Below are positions 15,392 to 27,651 of a stretch of DNA of 64,000 bases, piece after piece. This DNA is from Selaginella moellendorffii (lineage: Eukaryota; Streptophyta; Lycopodiopsida; Selaginellales; Selaginellaceae). The notes under the pieces are model-generated. The model had not been told where the DNA came from, searched no databases, and saw only the letters and a program-made list of their open reading frames with translations. A program made the translations under genes and the position numbers. Numbering within the stretch: the stretch's first letter is position 1; each line of letters opens with the position of its first letter. Location of the stretch: the NCBI RefSeq assembly GCF_000143415.4, contig NW_003314310.1:1180611-1244610 (forward strand). The letters run 5' to 3'.

Positions 15392-15401
15392 GCGCCAAAA
15401 A
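15392..15401 (-). promoter_or_regulatory. E2F-like site 2 upstream of RPA1
   Basis: GCGCCAAAAA on the plus strand is TTTTTGGCGC in the gene's direction, 110 nt before the ATG and only 14 nt from the stop of the neighbouring gene. Two consensus E2F sites in a 132-nt spacer are unlikely to be chance. Confidence 0.6.
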
Positions 15402-15414
15402 GCATTTCAAGAGC

Positions 15415-16903
15415 TCAAGAACACTGCGGTGTTGCATTTCGCAATTGCGTTATCATTTCCGAGATTGTGGAACCGGCAGTGCCATGGAAGCCCAACGAAG
15501 CGCAGCTGCAAATCGCCTCCTCCACGTACAAAAGAATGTCTGGAAGCATTTGGTGGTGAGGCGCTTGATCCTGCGTCTGCTGCTCCACCGCCACCAGCTT
15601 GGATGGATCATCGTTCCCAGGTTTGAGCGCCACCACTCTCCTCGCGGTGTCGCGCACAATCTCGTCGCCCTCCTCGAGCCGAAAGATTTGGTACTCGCTG
15701 CGCTCCGAGAGCTCTTCCAGATAAGTCCCTGTCCAATTTGCGCGTGGCAAATCCGTCATGACAAACACCGGAATGGCGCCACCACCTTCGTCTGGAACAA
15801 GGGATTCCAGCCGCAATCTCAGGCTGTCAAACGTCTTGCTCCAGTGATTCTTGAACTGCCCGTCTAGCAGCCGGAGTTGCGCACAGAAAAACTCCCGCTT
15901 GTTCATCCGGCTCCGGATATAAGCCCGTCCAGCGTCGGTTACCACCCGCGACAGTGGAAAGTGTTGGCTCGCCTGGAACACCCGGTCGAAAGCCGCGTTC
16001 CCGGACGCACCACTGAGATCGACGTGGGTCTGCGCGCCTTGATACTCCCCGGAGAAGAGGCTCCCAAACACCAAGAGCTTGGAATCGCCAGCCACGGTTC
16101 CGTCACCAAGGCTTTGGAGGATGTCGCGCTTGACTCGCCGCGCGCCGCTGAATTTCTTCGTCTTGAGCTTGACGGGCTGCTCGAGCAAACGTCGTTTCGG
16201 ACTGGTCGCTGCGTACGTCCACACTGTGTCTGCACAGCTCTCGTCCACGCAGTGCACGCAATCACTGCCAACACAGTGCGCGTGGTTGAGCATCGCGATG
16301 CATCGATCGAAGCCTCCCTTGCTTGGGCATGGAGTGGCAGTACCTGCGCATGGCGGCTCGACTCGATTTGCTCCACACCACAGGAGAGCAAACACTCGGA
16401 AGTCGATCGTCGTCACCAAGCTCTGGCTCACGGCCGAGATGTTGACGACGTCGGCGATGGAGTAGTACCTACAGGTGGTGGATCACTTCCAATCCAAAGA
16501 ACAGGCGAAGCACTCACCTGGATTGCGCGACGAGATCAGAGAAGTGGGACAATGCAGCTACCCTGAGGTGGCGAGGCTCCACGATCCGGAACTTAGGGCA
16601 GCTGCCGAGGCTGAGCGCATGGTGATCGGTGACGGGGGGAAGAATGAGGATCCTACCCAGGATGGCCGCCACGCGCACAGCATTCCGGAGCTCGCCTACC
16701 TGATTGCTGAAGCCGCTGTGTGGCGCGTACCACATATACTTCCCTGGAATGGGAATGCCAGCGGCCCCGGACAGTGACGGCGCAGCGATGATCCACACGC
16801 CATAGACGATAAGCAGCGGGACAAGGAGGAGGAAGAGGAGAGCGCTGTTGCTGCCATAGCCTACGCCTCCTCTCTCCCTCCGCCACTTTGCCATCGACGT
16901 CAC
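15415..16903 (-). CDS. GDP-fucose O-fucosyltransferase-family protein
   Basis: Two exons, 16903-16518 and 16468-15415, joined by a 49-nt GT-AG intron, giving 479 residues. A second in-frame Met at 16891 is an equally good start. The N-terminus has a type II signal anchor (ALLFLLLVPLLIVYGVWIIAA), indicating a Golgi/ER membrane protein with a lumenal catalytic domain. The signature YAPHSGFSNQVGELRNAVRVA near the start of the lumenal part is the nucleotide-sugar-binding GFSNQ motif of plant O-fucosyltransferase-like proteins. The C-terminal DILLYVEEAICSCASLGFHG with TAGSTIS resembles the At1g53770-type clade. Cys-rich segments (HCVGSDCVHCVDESC) suggest disulfide bonding. Acceptor and donor specificity cannot be read from the sequence. 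Confidence 0.85.
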
Positions 16904-19340
16904 AGCAGTGGTCAGACCACTCTAGAGGAGGCGAGTTCGATACCCGTCAACGCTGCTATGTCGTGTCGTGTAAGTCGGTGGTACGGTGCCATTGACAAAA
17001 CATTGCAGGTCCGCCTTTTTCTTTTCTCTTTCGATCTGATTGCTCAAGTTGTGTGTTTGTGCTCAGTTGTGTGAGAGGAGAGCGAGAGTGAGAGAGAGAG
17101 GACGCGAAAGAGCAGCAAAGAAGAAGAAGTTGCAATTTTCTTCCTTTTTGTGGGTACGCTGTTGTTCCAGGCATGAGTATTAAGGCTAGCTAGCTGGCCA
17201 GCACCAGACTCACTATAGATACATTTGTCGGCCAACTTAGCAAATCTTCCGGAGCGGGGTTAAGTTATGGGTCTCCATCGCATACACAGTACAAACATAC
17301 GGCTTGAATCTAGCCTATACTCTACCTTTCTTTCTGATGAGCGTATGCCGTATTGCCGCTGCACTGTAGCTAGCGCTGTTTTGGATCTTCTTTCTAACGA
17401 GGCGGGCCCGAATCGGTGGCTCGATTCTTCCACCAGCTCGCGACTGCCTACCAGACTTCGAATCTACAATACACCACAAAGAAAATGGAGAGAAGCACTT
17501 GGAAGCCGTGTGCTACGGAGCGAGCGGTAGGCCGCGAGGCTCCGTCAGAGCCGACGACTTGGCTCGAAATTTATAAATCCACCAGATGCGACTCAAGTTC
17601 CAACCGACCACACGAAGCTTGACGCTTAGGACTTCACACCAGTTTTTCCATTTTCTAGTTTTTCTTGGTGGTTCAAGCTGATGGAGTTCAAGTTGATTCA
17701 AAGAGAGTTGGAATCGATCTGTACGGCCCGTGCTACTTTGCTTCATGGTGGTCCTGTTGTGTTTTGATTTCATGGACACACGTCCGAGTCTAAAAGTAGC
17801 TCTTTGAACTGACTGCTGTTGTTGGCCAGTGTCCGTTGTCGCGTCCGGTCCTCTAAGTCTCGCCGACAGTAATCCACGGCCTGCAACCTGCTTAGTTTTG
17901 CCAATCTTTCAAGCACAATGTGATCGAGTCGATCGAGAGCATGCAGAGAGCCTTTGCTCCTGAGAAAATCTCACTTACATTGCCCCTGTAACGGAGAGAG
18001 AGAGAGAGTTGGAGTCTTCATGACATGACAAGCTACCTGAAGGTAGCAAACCAATAAAAAGGCGTTGGGGGAAAGCTTCACATCACCACCGTCCCATTTA
18101 AGAAAGGATGGATCCCCCTCTCCTCTCCTCTCCTCTCCCTCGAGTCGATCTCTGATCCCCCGTTTGCACAGTAGTGCAGTCCAACCCCCCAACGCGTACT
18201 CTGTGCTGTATCTAGAGTTTACCAAGAGTTTTACAACTTTACCACACAGGCTGAGCGCGTATACATGTATCCATCTATATCAATTGGTTCAAGCGTGGAG
18301 CCCCCCCATGGAAAGAAAAGAAAAAGTTGCTTCTTTGTAGCCATCCTAATGGTTTAAAGAAGAGCCTGTTGCAACAAACCAGAGATTTGAGCATGTAATC
18401 AAATCCCACACTTTTGTTATCGTTAGCCCAAGCAACAAGAACGACGACCGTCGGTAGGTCACGGGGAATCTCCACTCAAGCTGGCAATCACACAAACTTC
18501 TAATAACAAAAATACAAAAATAATGTACGCTGTGTAGTTGTGATAGGATGAGCCAAGGCATTATATGTTGTAATACGTTGTTGAACGTACGAGAATGGAA
18601 GAACACGAAACGTGGGCCTCGGGCTCATGCCACTCTCAGTCTGGTTTCGTTTGTTCGTTTGTTAGGCGAGTCGTTTTAAAGCGCTTGGGCGAGATGGCGT
18701 TGGAGTGTCAGCGTCGTCTCTCCTGCGCCTGCCTGCTTTGACATCCAAGCAAGCGCTGATCAAGTAGTAGAGTCCAGCTTGATCAAATACTTGTTGTATT
18801 ATGCATGGTGAATCCTACGCTGGTAAGTTTGTAAACTAAGAAAAGCCAGCTGGGTTAAGTCGGCTTGGCTGGTTGAATCCAGCTTTGCTATTCTTTTCCT
18901 GTGGATTTGAGCGTCTGAATCGCGATTCTCCGTCCGGGGGTCTCTGGGTCACTCACGAGCCAGATTTATTGGCATAGTTTCCTCTCTTCTTCCTTGATCG
19001 CCCGCCCGATGTTGCTCTTGCCGCGATTCGATCCGGAATGGTAGGTAAGTGTGTCAAAACTGTGGTGGCCTGGCCTGCTGCTGCTGCTGTGCTTCCGCTG
19101 CAGTGGTGGTGGTGTTGCCGACGAGCTATCAAAGTCTGGTAATGGGGCCACCGGCACCAACCTTGTGCCATGGGGAGAGGGTTAAACTATGGCGGGATTA
19201 ACAATGTAGATTAATTGCTCCATGCTAACAACAACTCGGTCCAAAAAGCTGCCTGCTGCGCACACTACTAGTATACATTTCTTCGTCCACGGACAACAGC
19301 ACCCCTCTTTCCTCCATCAAACCCTCTCCTCCCTCTCGCG

Positions 19341-19373
<33 letters not shown>

Positions 19374-20059
19374 GCAAATTTAGGCCTCTTCTTTCGATCG
19401 CAGGTTCACGGGAGAAAGAAGAAAAGAAGAAGAAGAGGAAGAAGAAGAGGAAGAAGAGAGGGAGGCCTAGCTAGCTAGCACGCACTATTTGCATTTGGAG
19501 TGGACGAGCACTTTCCCTCACTCACATTCACACATTGCAGCTTTTCATCAGCTCCCGATCAGCTTTCCTTTGGCTTGTGTCTCACTCGACTCGACTCGAC
19601 TCCACTCTTTGGCGACAAGGCCGGCTGACCGAGGCCGCTGTCCGTCGTCAGGCAACTGGATCTGTGCCGCTGCCGCAGCGTGCGAAGTTGGGGACCGGGA
19701 ATATCCGTCGCCAAGGGCACTGTGACGAAGTCCCTCCAAGGATTTGCATTCTTCATGCAGCAGCTAGCCAAATGTACGTGATCCTTGGCTCCAGGCAGGG
19801 GGTTGAGATTCAGATTGGGGGTCCAAGAATGAATTGGTGGTATAGCAGCATAGCTAGTTACTAGAACATCGATTCGCTCGCGTCTGCTCAGCTCAATTTT
19901 GGGTTGAGCCAGACAAGCTATAGTACTTCTCTGGGCCGCAATGCAGCTTGCATAAGCCAACAGATCGGGAGCTCCCTCTCTCTAGTGGTAGCTGCTGGCT
20001 AGAGAGAATTAAGCACCCAGCAGCAGAGGCTAGACACCATCTTGGTGTTTGCATCCGCA
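16904..20059. other. 3.2-kb divergent intergenic region
   Basis: The largest gene-free stretch of the left block, between two divergently transcribed genes. No ORF with family similarity, RNA gene or transposon signature was recognised. The right end (about 19300-20059) is probably the CSLA leader: it carries a CT run at 19341-19366 and a GAA/GAG-rich purine tract at about 19411-19465. GA-rich patches also occur near 17080-17100 and 17994-18008, and TCTCC repeats near 18119-18138. Confidence 0.5.
19341..19366 (+). repeat. (CT)n microsatellite in the likely CSLA leader
   Basis: An uninterrupted run of about 13 CT units, followed after about 45 nt by a long GAA/GAG-rich purine tract. Such CT/GA leaders are common near plant transcription starts. 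Confidence 0.8.
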
Positions 20060-22782
20060 ATGGATCAGGCTGCGCACGCGCAGGCAGAGGGGCTGCTGCC
20101 CGAGACAATGCAGGGCGTGCAGGGGGAACCGAGCATGATCGACCAGATCAATGCGATGTGGCTCCAGATTCGAGCGCCATACATTGCCCCGGCATTGCAG
20201 GTGGGCGTCAACATCTGCCTGGTGATGCTGCTCATGCTCTTCGTGGAGCGGCTCTACATGGCGCTGGTGATGGTGCTGGTCAAGCTGTCGGGCAAGAGGC
20301 CCGAGAACAAGTATAAGTGGGAGCCCATCAAGGACGACCTCGAGTCGGGCAATTCGGCCTATCCCATGGTGCTGGTCCAGGTGCCCATGTACAACGAGCG
20401 CGAGGTGATCTATTCGATGCCTAGCCCACCCTCTCGCTGTGGCTAACGAAGTTTAGCTTGGTTTTTTGGTCTGGATTCTCCTCCCAGGTGTACCAGCTCT
20501 CAATTGGCGCTGCTTGTGGCCTCTCGTGGCCTTCGGACCGCATTATTGTGCAAATCCTGGACGATTCGACCGACCTCACCATCAAGGTTTGCCTAGAGCT
20601 TCCACCTCTTGGAACTATGTGGATGGATGTGATTGGATGTTTTACACGCAGAATCTGGTGGAGCTCGAGTGCCAGAGATGGGCGAGCAAAGGGGTGAACA
20701 TCAAGTATGAGATCCGGGACAACAGGAATGGCTACAAGGCGGGGGCGCTCAAGGAGGGCATGAAGCGCAGCTATGTCAAGGACTGCGACTATGTGGCCAT
20801 CTTCGACGCGGATTTCCAGCCCGAGCCCGATTTCTTGTGGCGGACCATCCCCTACCTGGTGCACAACGCCGACATTGGTCTCGTTCAAGCCCGCTGGAAA
20901 TTCGGTACGTTGGTCTCACCCGGCTGGCTGGCTGATTGATTGATTGATTTTATCTGGGCGATGCATTTTCCATTCTCCCCTGGGATGATCATCCGCTGAT
21001 TTTGTGTGTCTTGCTGTCTTGATCCAGGAATTAGTTAGTTGACCCGAGAGGACTGTGTGTGAGGCGAGAGATAGTAGTGTCTCTTTTGCTGCCTGGTTTG
21101 ATTTGCGGGAAGATAGATTTGCCTCGCCGACACGCGGCACAGGGGTAAAGCACAAGAGAGATTTACCACCCGGGAAGCTTCTCCTTGGCTATAAAGTGGC
21201 GCCAGTCTGTGCCACACGCACCACGTGGCCTCGTCCCAGTCGTCAAGTCCTCTGGATTCTGGCCACGTAGCACGGGTGTCGGCCCCTCAACTCAATTACT
21301 CTCTCCCTGACAACGCGACGACGACGACGATTCCTCGAGTTCTTGCGCGTTGCATTTGCGCGCCAATTGCTCATTTTTAGGGCTCATTAACATCGGCTCC
21401 CTGCAAGAACTATGCCGCATGATGCATGCATGCCTTGGGTTGCTTGAATCCCCCTCTTTCTCTTTCTCCCACCACTCACACACAGTCTCAGGCGCGGCCA
21501 GCAGGCAGCCCCTTGAATGATCTGATATTGACGTTATTCTTTTTTTTTTCTCTCTTTCAATGTGGAGCAGTGAATGCCGACGAGTGCATGATGACACGGA
21601 TGCAGGAGATGTCGCTGAGTTACCATTTTACCGTGGAGCAATCTGTGGGATCCGCAACCTATGCTTTCTTTGGATTCAATGGTAGGTAATAAGCTAGCTA
21701 CAGGGTCACGCTTACGAAACGCTTGCTGTTTGCTACAACAGGCACTGCTGGAGTTTGGCGCATTGCGGCCATTAGTGAAGCTGGAGGGTGGAACAGTCGG
21801 ACCACGGTTGAGGACATGGACTTGGCAGTCCGTGCGGGGCTCAGAGGCTGGAAGTTCGTTTATCTAGATGACCTGTCGGTACGTTTAGTACCTTTTCCTT
21901 GCTTAGAGTAAGTAATATGGTTTCTCTGTTTCTCAGGTGAAGAACGAGCTTCCCAGTACATTTAAGGCCTATCGTTATCAGCAGCACAGATGGTCATGTG
22001 GGCCGGCTAACCTCTTTCGGAAGATGATTCCGGGGGTTTTGGCTGCTAAGGTACGTACGCGCATAACGCAAACGGCAGGCTTTTAGTTTTTCTTTCTCAC
22101 CACTGGGGCACGTTGTTGATTTTGCAGAAAGTAAGCATGCTCAAGAAGTTCAGCATTCTTTATTCTTTCTTTCTGGTGCGGAAGATTGTAGCACACCTTG
22201 TCACATTCATATTCTTCTGCGTCGTGGTGCCAACATGCGTGCTGGTGCCCGAGGTCAACTTACCAAAGTGGGGCTCCATTTATCTTCCGTCGATGATAAC
22301 GCTGCTAAACTGCATGGCAACTCCAAAGTGAGTGTTATCCCCTTATACATCTGATTCTTAATGTTGCTTCCCTACAGGTCACTCCCCTTCCTAGTCTTCT
22401 GGGTCCTGTTTGAGAACGTCATGTCCATGCACAGAACCAAAGCGACGTTCACCGGGTTGCTGGACATCGGCCGTGTCAACGAGTGGATTGTGACGGAGAA
22501 GCTCGGGGACGCCCTCAAGATAAAGTTTGCAAAACTAAAGCAAAAACCAAAGCAGAAGATCGGAGAAAGGCAAGCATACATATCTCAGCGATTTCATGTG
22601 TTTCATGTGCTAGCTGCAGGTTGTTCGTCCAGGAGCTGATCGTCGGCCTGTACATCTTCTTTTGCGCGTCTTACGATTTGGCCTTCGGGCGCGACCGTTA
22701 CTACATCTATCTCTACTTGCAAGCAGTCGCATTCTTCATCATGGGCTTTGGGTACATTGGCACTTACGTTCCCAACACTTAG
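20060..22782 (+). CDS. CSLA: Cellulose synthase-like A, glucomannan 4-beta-mannosyltransferase
   Basis: Golgi membrane GT2 enzyme that polymerises mannan/glucomannan from GDP-mannose (and GDP-glucose). Nine exons: 20060-20404, 20488-20586, 20652-20904, 21571-21681, 21742-21878, 21937-22050, 22128-22327, 22378-22569, 22620-22782, for 537 residues, the normal family size. An N-terminal membrane segment ([22 protein letters not shown]) precedes the GT2 domain with [26 protein letters not shown] (DxD), TVEDMDLA and the QQHRW motif ([10 protein letters not shown]). Several C-terminal membrane helices follow. Intron 3 is 666 nt, over ten times the local norm. Intron 8 (22570-22619) uses a GC donor (AAAG|GCAAGC). 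A cytosine-and-thymine-rich leader lies upstream. Confidence 0.95.
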
Positions 22783-23337
22783 AAAAGCAAAGGCAGCAAC
22801 GCGGTTTTGGTGGGGTGAGGAGATTTGCCTCTCGTTTTCGGTTCCTCCTTTTTTTTTTCTTTGTGGCTGGTAAGCGTTAGTTCCACTGTACTTTACAAGT
22901 CGGGATTGTAGCTATAGGCTAGGAGAGATTGAGTAGAGAGTTTGACTCATCACATCGTCGTCGTCATCAACAGCAGTGCTTCTTCATGACACTGGCAGAT
23001 CATCTGAGAATTGCAAGAAAAGGGAGGCGGTTGATCAAACAAAATCAGTGTATATAGCCGGCCAGACACAGAACCGGGGGAGGAGGCAGTGATAATAAAC
23101 ATGAAAGGAACAGCAAACACCATCTGAAGGTATATGCGTGGCAAGCGAGCGAGCGAGCTGTGTATATAGGAGGGTCGGGAGAGACAGCGGAGCGGACAGA
23201 AGAAAATAATTTTGACAACACCATTTTCATGATAAACATCTCCAATAAACTGGCGCAAGCACCAATTTGCTTGCTTCGTTTGAACTTTTAAGTGGTAGCA
23301 GGCTCTCTCGATCGAGAACATCACACAAGAAATGGTA
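22783..23337. other. Convergent 3' spacer between CSLA and beta-galactosidase
   Basis: 555 nt between two convergent stop codons, most likely the two 3' UTRs. A T-rich tract lies at about 22848-22860. No other element was recognised. Confidence 0.5.
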
Positions 23338-26300
23338 TCACGTACGTACAAGTGCGGGTTCGGAATCTACAGCTTCAGTACAGGCTGCCTCCACAGCTAA
23401 AGTTTTTGCTTTCCCTGGACAAGGATCTGTTCCAAAATTCTTCCAGAATATCTCGAAGGAACAGCTCTGTCTACCAATGCAAGCCTGCGCAAGGAATAGT
23501 TATAGTTGCTATGTGCAAACAAAGGACAGGCTTTCTTTATTACCTTCTCCACAATGGTTTCAGATTCCAAAGCGTGGCAGCTCCCTTTTTGGAAGGCCCC
23601 ACATCGACCCTTCGGATTTCCAAAGCTGGCGAAGAAAATGGAGGAAATGAATTGGCCTGGAGAGCAGCTTAGCCCGAGCTCTGGCAGAGATGAGAATTGT
23701 GCAACAGGTGGCAAGCTGTACTCTGAAACTTGAGCGCACACTCTGTCGACTACTCTTGATGCAAATGAGACACCGCTAACGTTCCCTCCAATCTCTTCCA
23801 GTAAAACCAGTGTATTCTTCTCGTTTACCAGCCACTCTCGTGGAACGTGATACCTTGTAAACAAAGAGAGGAGAAAGTGAGCTGGCAAGTTTCAACAACA
23901 AAAATCGACAACCAATCGACGTACCACTCTTGCGATGGAAGGCCACAGCTAGAAAGGCATTTTGAGCTATAATATGTTCCACGGTAATCACATCTGTCTG
24001 AACACCCGGTCGAGGGGGCAGTGATGACGGGCCAGAACCTGCCCAGGCTGTGTCCATTCACCCAAGCTTGGCCTTTGCCCATGCTACCCAGATGGATGGC
24101 AACAGGATCATCACCGTCGGGTATGTTGAAGTTTGCCTGGAAATGTGAACTTTTCTGTAATGGCGAAACCGAGCATGGAAATTGTTGTACCTTGTACCAC
24201 ACCAAAGGCTGAAAAAAAGGTAATGAGGTTGTCGAGGACCATGTTATCGCATCATGCTCTCCGTTTAGACCAACCTGCACTTCGTAAATTGTAGTTATAT
24301 GTTGGAGCAAACCTTAGCTTAGCAAACCTGATGTAGCCACAGTGCTGAAGTCAAGTTACGTGTCCCCGTTGAAAGCCCTTGTATCCAAATAGACCCGGTG
24401 ATGCCTGCTCCGTGGGTTTCCAAGTGAGCGCCGTAGTTCTACATGCAAAGTACTACTTATGTCACATGGTAGCTGGCTAGCAACTATACTTTCCACCTGT
24501 AAGCCCACAGTTGCACTGAGAATCGCCAGATGATTAACTCCTGCTTTCAGATGAATAGGCTGTTGGACTCTTGCATATAGTCCACCAGATTTCAGGGTAC
24601 TGGTGCTTCCTGCTTCATGAATGAGACTGTGAAGTTCGAGAAACTACAGCCAACCTGCAAACTCTCCGTTGACAAAAATGTGTACCATATCTCGCATGCT
24701 CGTGATTACAAGAACAGGATCTCCTCCCTTTAGCTCCTGATCCAAGATTTCAAACCTAGCACGGAACAAGAGCTTCGAAAAAGTGGACGTGAAAGAAGCA
24801 CTTTGTACCTCGTAGAGTACCACATGTAATCTGTAGAATCATTTGTCGTACTTATTTGCTCAAGCAATGCATGAGCGAGAATCTTGTTGATTCCAGAACC
24901 TCCGACAGGCTCTTGAAACCATTCCCAAGCCAGTTGCTCGACCAATCCAGGAGTATATGAGCCAGATACCTCTTCAATTAAAGAAGGTTTCTGCACAGCT
25001 ACCATTTTCGTTACAGACGTTTGAGCTGAAACCTGCAAAAGTGATCCAATGAGCATAATAAACACTAGAAAACCTTCCGAGAAACCTGCGCAGTGTTGAA
25101 CACCACGTTGCGACAGTCGGGAAGAATACTGACAGACCATGGAGGCAAATTATAAACTTTTCCACCAAACTTGACAGAGGCACTGGAGGTGTCAATGTTG
25201 GCCAAGAATGCTGCGCACGGGGTGGCTAAGTTTGAGAAATTTGCTTCAAGGCTGCCATCCGAGTAGACGTGAGCCTGTACCATCTGGAATTATGGAAACT
25301 CCGGTACAATGGAGATGGTTATACCTCCTGCATGCGGCCCAAGGTGTAATAGACTGGATCATTCGAGGTCAATGCAGTCTCGCAAAGCTTAAGGGCCGCA
25401 TGTAACTCCTTTAGGTGACCCCACTTTGGCTGTCTAAGCATTCCTGTAAGGAATAAGAAGTAAGCATTTCCTCGAAGAGTAGTAGGCATGCATGTACCAA
25501 ACTCATCAAGTGGCGCATCGTAGTCGTAACTAGTGGTAATGAAGGGGCCTCCAGATGTTCGACCAAAGTTAGTACCTCCGAAGTACTGGCATCTCTCTGG
25601 CATGAGTAAACGTTGCTCAAGATCGTGCAGCGTACGTACCATATAGTAGTTTTGAGCAACACCTCCTCTCTGGAAGAAACGGGCCACCGCAAAGGCCACG
25701 TCTTCAACAGTTCTATAGGGAGCAGCCTCGCCCCATGATTGATACCTGGAAAGGAGACATCAGATGGCGGATACATAACACGAGAATGAAGAACAACAAA
25801 CCAGCCACTCCAGTTTTCCGTCCACATTGCTGGCTTGTCTCTGGAGTTCGGCTTCCAGCCATCACAATAATACCCGTTGCATGTGTTTATCTTCAGCACA
25901 AACAGAAAAGAGTCTGTGAGTGCCACAAAAGAATGCAGAGTGACCACCACTCACAATGTAATCCGGAGCATCGGGCTGCTTGCACATTATCCAGGGGACA
26001 CCTGTTTCTAAGTCTTTGGCCATTCGTGCTGCCCAAAGCATATAAGTCTTTCCATTGATTCCATAAGACCCTTGAACATTCCCATATTCATTCTCAATCT
26101 GCCAGCCCGAATATCAAAGGTTTTAGCATCAAGAAAAGAAGTGCCAGTCACCTGAGAGAATAGAACTGGACCGCCCTGGGATGCAAACAGTTGCTCCGAT
26201 TTCACCATGTCCACAATCTTCCTCACAAACTCCTCCATCTTGTCCTGCACACAGCCACCACGCGACTTGTTATTCAGAGGCACGGCTTTCGTTGACAGGC

Positions 26301-26909
26301 AACGTCGTCAACCTCGAAAGCTCTATTGTGTGTTCTAAACTGAATGCCAGGCAATTTCAGCAGCCAAGCCGGGAAGCCGCTGCAGGAAAAGAAGAGAAGA
26401 CAAACAGGATTAGCTAGAAAGCAAGAGAGCTTGAAGCGTACCCGAAGTTCCATTCCGCACAGACATAAGGTCCGATTCTGAGGTTGACGTAGAGGCCAGC
26501 TTGGTGCACCAGCTTGAGGAAGCGGATGAGGTCGTAGCGGCCTTGGAAATTATACTGTCACAAGCACATGTCGAGTTGATGAATGCTTTGTTTCCACTTA
26601 CGATTCCGGGCGAGGGCTCATGACCATCCCAGAAGACGTACGTGTCGATCATGTCGAGACCGCCCTCCTTGGCGTTGCGGATCAGGGCCGGCCACATCTG
26701 CAAGCACGAGAGCGCATGAACAAAAGGAGCTCGCGCTTGAGAATGTAGAGAACCTGGGGAGAAGCGCGGGGGTAGTGAATGCATCCGGAGATGAGAATTC
26801 TACGCTGCCCGCCGATGATGATAGCTCTGTGGTCGTAAGAGATGTTGGTGGCGCTGGCCCCCGCCAAGAGCAGCGGCAACGCGAGGAGGAGCAGCAGGAA
26901 TCTGGCCAT
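23338..26909 (-). CDS. BGAL: GH35 beta-galactosidase with C-terminal SUEL lectin domain
   Basis: Secreted enzyme removing terminal beta-galactose from cell-wall polysaccharides. Nineteen exons could be followed on the minus strand from ATG 26909 to TGA 23340-23338, all with GT-AG introns, giving roughly 840 residues. Order of landmarks: signal peptide ([19 protein letters not shown]); the GH35 start [38 protein letters not shown], containing the acid/base Glu; MWTENWSGW, containing the nucleophile Glu; [15 protein letters not shown]; the carbohydrate-binding jelly-roll regions; then a Cys-rich SUEL (rhamnose/galactose-binding lectin) domain from [19 protein letters not shown] to the terminal Cys. 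Both catalytic Glu residues are present, so activity is likely. Small intron-exon shifts of a few bases are possible in exon 11, where AG choices at 25279 and 25270 compete; similarity favours the second. Confidence 0.93.
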
Positions 26910-26972
26910 GGCCGGTCCCCTTTAGGAAGGGTATAGTGTGCAGTAATTAGAAGCTAGGTCTATGGAAAGGCG

Positions 26973-27413
26973 ATGGCGAGGAGGGCGGCAACGCTGCTGG
27001 TGCCTGTACGAGGGATGAGCGGGCTGCCGTTTTTCGGGCCGGACACACTGGAAGGTTTGTTTGAGAAGTTCTTGGCTCCCAAGTCTTCCAAGAAGCGGCA
27101 GGACGACGATTTGGTGGCGGAGAGGGCACGGCTGACGAGCACGCGCAGGGAGGCAATCGAGCTCTACCGCGACATCTTTCGCGCGTCGAGGGCATTCGCG
27201 TGGCCCAACGAGGACGGCATTCTGTGGCGGGACCTGTTGCGCGCGAGCGCGAGGCAGGAGTTTGAGCAAGCGCGGCACGAGAGGGACCCGGAGGTGATCG
27301 CCAAGCTGCTCGTCACCGGCAGGGACGCGGTGGAGGCGGCGGTGGACAAGTTGGTGGACAAGCACAAGGCGGCCATGGCGCGAGATCGGGTCTCAGGCGA
27401 GAGAGGCGAGTAG
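26973..27413 (+). CDS. LYR-motif (Complex1_LYR) protein
   Basis: Single-exon protein of 146 residues. LYR proteins act in mitochondria as adaptors for Fe-S cluster delivery or respiratory-complex assembly. The core REAIELYRDIFRASR carries the L-Y-R triplet. It is followed by WRDLLRASARQEFEQAR and a C-terminal helix with LLVTGRDAVEAAVDKLVDK, as in the plant EMB1793/At1g76060-type LYR clade. The N-terminus (ARRAATLLVPVRGMSGLPFFG) is Arg/Ala-rich like a mitochondrial presequence. An upstream out-of-frame ATG at 26962 opens an 18-codon uORF ending at 27018 that overlaps the main start. The start codon lies 63 nt from the oppositely transcribed beta-galactosidase start. Exact client protein unknown. 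Confidence 0.82.
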   Translation: MARRAATLLVPVRGMSGLPFFGPDTLEGLFEKFLAPKSSKKRQDDDLVAERARLTSTRREAIELYRDIFRASRAFAWPNEDGILWRDLLRASARQEFEQARHERDPEVIAKLLVTGRDAVEAAVDKLVDKHKAAMARDRVSGERGE

Positions 27414-27423
27414 CGCAAGGATT

Positions 27424-27651
27424 ATGGAGCATGAGTTGCAGCAGCAGCAGCAGCAGCAGCGCGGGGTGAAACGCAAGCTGCGGGTGCTGCAAGAGGAGAG
27501 CTGCGCACTTCTGGAGGAGCTCGAGTCCACCCAGTCCGAGGTCAAGGCACTGCAGCAGGAGAAGATGGAGCTGCTGGACAGGCTGCTGGTGCTGGAGGGA
27601 TTGGCCCACAATCCATACCCTCCCTTCATTCGTCGCTCGCAGCAGCACTAG
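27424..27651 (+). CDS. Small coiled-coil protein, unrecognised
   Basis: An ORF of 75 codons whose ATG lies 10 nt after the stop of the LYR gene, in a different frame. A CAG tract encodes seven Gln near the start. Then a regular heptad coiled coil (KRKLRVLQEESCALLEELES, VKALQQEKMELLDRLLVLEGL) ends in a Pro/Arg-rich tail. No family was recognised. The coherent coiled coil and clean ORF suggest a real product. It may be translated from the same mRNA as the LYR ORF or from its own transcript. No plausible intron joins the two frames. It could also be 3' UTR with chance coding. Confidence 0.5.
   Translation: MEHELQQQQQQQRGVKRKLRVLQEESCALLEELESTQSEVKALQQEKMELLDRLLVLEGLAHNPYPPFIRRSQQH

Noticed and set aside
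17267-18606. Short open frames in the 3.2-kb spacer
   Set aside because: Under 100 codons, no recognisable domain or splice partners, and base composition like the surrounding non-coding DNA.
27390-27423. Possible short intron fusing the LYR ORF to the coiled-coil ORF
   Set aside because: The only GT..AG pair is about 30 nt apart, below the smallest introns seen in the window.
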